Origin: Fluviibacter sp039805725
GTDB lineage: Bacteria; Pseudomonadota; Gammaproteobacteria; Burkholderiales; Rhodocyclaceae
NCBI GenBank assembly: GCA_039805725.1
Contig: JBDLTT010000008.1
Coordinates: 1 to 8,753 of the forward strand
Reading direction: 5' to 3'
Length of the DNA: 8,753 nt
A model generated the notes under the pieces. It saw only the letters and a list, made by a program, of their open reading frames with translations, did not search any database and was not told the DNA's origin. The translations under genes and the position numbers were made by a program. Positions within the stretch are counted from its first letter, which is position 1; each line of letters begins with the position of its first letter. Below, one piece after another: positions 7,011 to 8,753 of this stretch.

Positions 7011-7798
7011 AGTGCCCCTATTGTCTGAGTGAAGTTGCCGATGAGGCACTTGCGTGTCCGTATTGCACGAAGGATCTCTATCTCTTCAAGCCCATGATGC
7101 AGCGCGTGGCTGATCTTGAAGCGCAACTCAGTGCGCTGCCCGAGCGGGAGGCTCTGGTACAACGTGTTACGCAGCTGGAGTCACTGTTGACACAGCAGGC
7201 GATGTCAGCGGGTGATCGTGAGGGGGCAGGCGCCAGGGGAAACTTTGGAAATTTATGGGTATTCCTGGTATTACCGCTGCTGCTGCTCCTGTTGGGGCAT
7301 GGACTGATTACGATCGTCTATGACACCAAGTTGCTCTACTTGCGCTTGATCTCTATCGCGATCCCGGCCGTCTTTGGTTATGGCCTTATGAGCTCCGGGC
7401 CGCATAAATTGCTGCCTTGGTTTCTAGTTTCCGCCTTATTGGCGTTGTTGTCCGTGATCGGTATGAGTTACATGACCCATCTGGTCGATGGCACACCGGT
7501 GATGCCCCAGAACGCCTTCGAGTGGCGCGAGTATCTGGAGTACGGCATCAGTATCAGCAGTAGCTTTCTAGCGGGCATGATTCTTGGACGTGCGGCCTAT
7601 ATCAAGCATCATCGACTGATCTCGACGGCAATTGGGGGTGCCTACTCTGCTCTGGTTGCTTCAACCGGTCGCGACAAGTTGGATGCACAGAGCGCCTTCA
7701 AATTGATGAAGGCGCTCAATGATCACATCAGTACCATCATGGCGCTTGGATCTACGGCACTATCCGTTTACACCGGCCTTAAAGGTATCGTCGGCTAG
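7007..7798 (+). CDS. Zinc-ribbon, coiled-coil, four-TM membrane protein
   Basis: This 263-residue protein has no named family that I recognise. It opens with a zinc ribbon, Cys3-x2-Cys6 and Cys17-x2-Cys20, each as CPYC. A short coiled coil (about 30-61, heptad-like VADLEAQLSAL and VTQLESLL) follows, then a polar linker. Four hydrophobic segments sit at about 84-104, 109-129, 136-157 and 179-198. A 65-residue C-terminal tail has basic patches (KHHR, GRDK) and an amphipathic or weakly hydrophobic end. Charge distribution suggests that the N-terminus and tail are cytoplasmic and that the acidic loop at 158-178 is periplasmic. The start overlaps the stop of the preceding gene (ATGA at 7007-7010) and has no clear ribosome site, so it is probably translated by coupling. 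It could anchor or signal for the periplasmic CHAT and Ig-like proteins; this is inference. Confidence 0.88.
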   Translation: MKCPYCLSEVADEALACPYCTKDLYLFKPMMQRVADLEAQLSALPEREALVQRVTQLESLLTQQAMSAGDREGAGARGNFGNLWVFLVLPLLLLLLGHGLITIVYDTKLLYLRLISIAIPAVFGYGLMSSGPHKLLPWFLVSALLALLSVIGMSYMTHLVDGTPVMPQNAFEWREYLEYGISISSSFLAGMILGRAAYIKHHRLISTAIGGAYSALVASTGRDKLDAQSAFKLMKALNDHISTIMALGSTALSVYTGLKGIVG

Positions 7799-7809
7799 CT
7801 GATCTGTTG

Positions 7810-7851
7810 ACATGCCCAATCTGGGGATTGTCATGCCCGATCTGGGCATCT
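7810..7851 (+). repeat. Imperfect 21-bp tandem repeat with hairpin
   Basis: Two adjacent 21-base units (7810-7830 and 7831-7851) agree at 16 of 21 positions and share CATGCCC and ATCTGGG. The second contains a perfect inverted repeat, ATGCCC (7833-7838) and GGGCAT (7844-7849), with a 5-base loop. The first would form the same stem with one mismatch. They lie 12 bases after the last gene of the CHAT operon and before the shared terminator. Possible roles are a 3' mRNA structure or a protein-binding site; none is shown. Confidence 0.6.
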
Positions 7852-7879
7852 GTCGATAGATTAAATTAGACTGTGACGA

Positions 7880-7914
7880 AAAAGCCCCGAGGACAGTACA
7901 TCCCCGGGGCTTTT
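7880..7914. terminator. Bidirectional terminator between CHAT operon and nrdJ
   Basis: A 10-bp perfect stem (AAAAGCCCCG at 7880-7889 pairing with CGGGGCTTTT at 7905-7914) has T runs on the + strand side and, because of the left A run (7879-7883), also on the - strand. Extra G-C pairs inside the loop may lengthen it. It fits as the terminator of the + strand operon, 82 bases after its last stop, and of nrdJ on the - strand, whose stop is about 20 bases away. Confidence 0.88.
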
Positions 7915-7935
7915 AGTTGGGCTTGGCGTGGTGAC

Positions 7936-8753
7936 TTAGCCGCAGGTACCCACCGCGCCGCAGGCGGTGCAGAAGTCACAACCATCTTTTCTGATCATGG
8001 TGGTGTTGCCGCACTCACTGCACAGCTTGCCTTGCACCGGTTTCACGGCGCCTTCTTCGGTCGGGGTTTGCAGAATACCCATCTGCTTTACCGGGAAGCC
8101 GTTCTCATCCAGAATGCCCAGCATGTTGTAGCGGTGCAGGATGAGGTGGGCGACATAGGCAATGGTCGACGGATAGGTCTGCTGCTTGCGCGAGCCCGGC
8201 ACGAAGGCCAGCATGTCACCCAGCGGTTCCGGGTAATCGAGCAGCTTGCGCAACTTCATGCCGATCCAGGCTGGATCGATGACGCGCATGTCGGTCGACA
8301 GCAGCTTCGACAGACCGTCCAGGGCGCGCGGGTAATTGCCCGAGAGCCACATCGAGTAAGGGCGGCTCACGCCATCCGGCAGGGTGATTTCTTTCAGACC
8401 CAGGACGAAGTCTTCACCCGTGTTCGGGTTGAAGATATCGACAGTCCACGACAGCGTGCCATCGGTTCCGGTCTTCGGTTCCTTGGCGCTCATCAGCGCG
8501 TCGTACACCGGGGTCGGCAGATCCTGCTTGAACCAGCCGAGTTGCTCCACGCGGTAGCGGACGAGCTGGGCGAAAGCCGAGACCGACGACGACATGATCT
8601 GACGCTCACCATTGGGCGGGAAGGCCATCTCGAACGATTCGCCCGCCGACGGGGTGTTCGACAGCGAGTCGAGCTTCAGCTTCAGCCAGGCCGGGTCGTT
8701 GGCGCGCATATCCATCGACAGCGTCTTGGCGACGGCGCCCAGGCCACGCGGTT
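7936..8753 (-). CDS. nrdJ: Adenosylcobalamin-dependent ribonucleotide reductase, C-terminal part
   Basis: This is the C-terminal 271 residues of a class II (vitamin B12-dependent) ribonucleotide reductase, the oxygen-independent enzyme that makes deoxyribonucleotides. The frame is open through the window edge at 8753, so the 5' end and the catalytic barrel are missing; the ATG at 8715 is internal. Two units of about 140 residues are visible, each with PRxL, DMRxxDPAW and a K-L-x-x-L block. Between them is a segment reading LSWTVDIFNPN, followed by LGLKEITLPDGVSRPYS, which resembles the TSCPD-type C-terminal region of such reductases. The last 30 residues hold six cysteines (CSEC, then CDFCTAC and GTCG), fitting a zinc ribbon plus a redox-active thiol tail that passes electrons to the active site. 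High GC and good codon structure match a core gene. I am confident of the family, less of the domain names inside it. Confidence 0.88.
   Translation of the reverse strand, partial: PRGLGAVAKTLSMDMRANDPAWLKLKLDSLSNTPSAGESFEMAFPPNGERQIMSSSVSAFAQLVRYRVEQLGWFKQDLPTPVYDALMSAKEPKTGTDGTLSWTVDIFNPNTGEDFVLGLKEITLPDGVSRPYSMWLSGNYPRALDGLSKLLSTDMRVIDPAWIGMKLRKLLDYPEPLGDMLAFVPGSRKQQTYPSTIAYVAHLILHRYNMLGILDENGFPVKQMGILQTPTEEGAVKPVQGKLCSECGNTTMIRKDGCDFCTACGAVGTCG

Noticed and set aside
7810..7851. CRISPR array or attachment site
   Set aside because: Only two imperfect units lie directly adjacent with no spacer, and no integrase or cas gene is nearby.
7936..8715. Complete 259-residue gene starting at 8715
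   Set aside because: The frame stays open and in family alignment up to the window edge, so the ATG is internal to nrdJ.

Overview
The window is a stretch of proteobacterial chromosome, most likely betaproteobacterial. It begins inside the end of an AcnB-type aconitase and finishes inside an adenosylcobalamin-dependent ribonucleotide reductase (NrdJ) on the opposite strand. Between these two housekeeping genes lie a small exported protein, an MgtA-type Mg2+ P-type ATPase and a three-gene operon. The lineage call rests on the protein types and the moderately high GC of the flanks. It is an inference, since no rRNA or other phylogenetic marker is present.

Layout: acnB 3' end (+, 1-282) with a strong terminator; a 132-aa exported protein resembling the surface-adhesin E fold (+, 385-783); mgtA (-, 788-3337 or 3379), convergent with it and only 4 bases away; a compact divergent intergenic region (3338-3432); then the operon on the + strand. 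The operon consists of a secreted TPR-CHAT protease-like protein (3433-6564), a small exported Ig/cadherin-like beta protein (6567-7010) and a zinc-ribbon, coiled-coil, four-TM membrane protein (7007-7798). An imperfect 21-bp tandem repeat and a hairpin that can terminate both strands (about 7880-7914) separate the operon from nrdJ (-, 7936 to the window edge).

The most interesting part is the operon. The CHAT protein keeps the His/Cys dyad (His897, Cys949 from the ATG start) and the C-terminal consensus of the family. It also carries a Sec signal peptide, so it should act in the cell envelope rather than in the cytoplasm, where the characterised bacterial TPR-CHAT proteases (for example the CRISPR-linked one) work. 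The second gene starts 2 bases after the CHAT stop and the third overlaps the second by an ATGA, so the three are almost certainly co-translated. A working model is an envelope protease (CHAT) with a periplasmic Ig-like partner or substrate, and an inner-membrane protein whose cytoplasmic zinc ribbon could couple the two compartments. This is inference from layout and domains; no function is proven.

No tRNA, rRNA, CRISPR array, transposase or integrase was seen. No gene-free stretch exceeds 300 bases.
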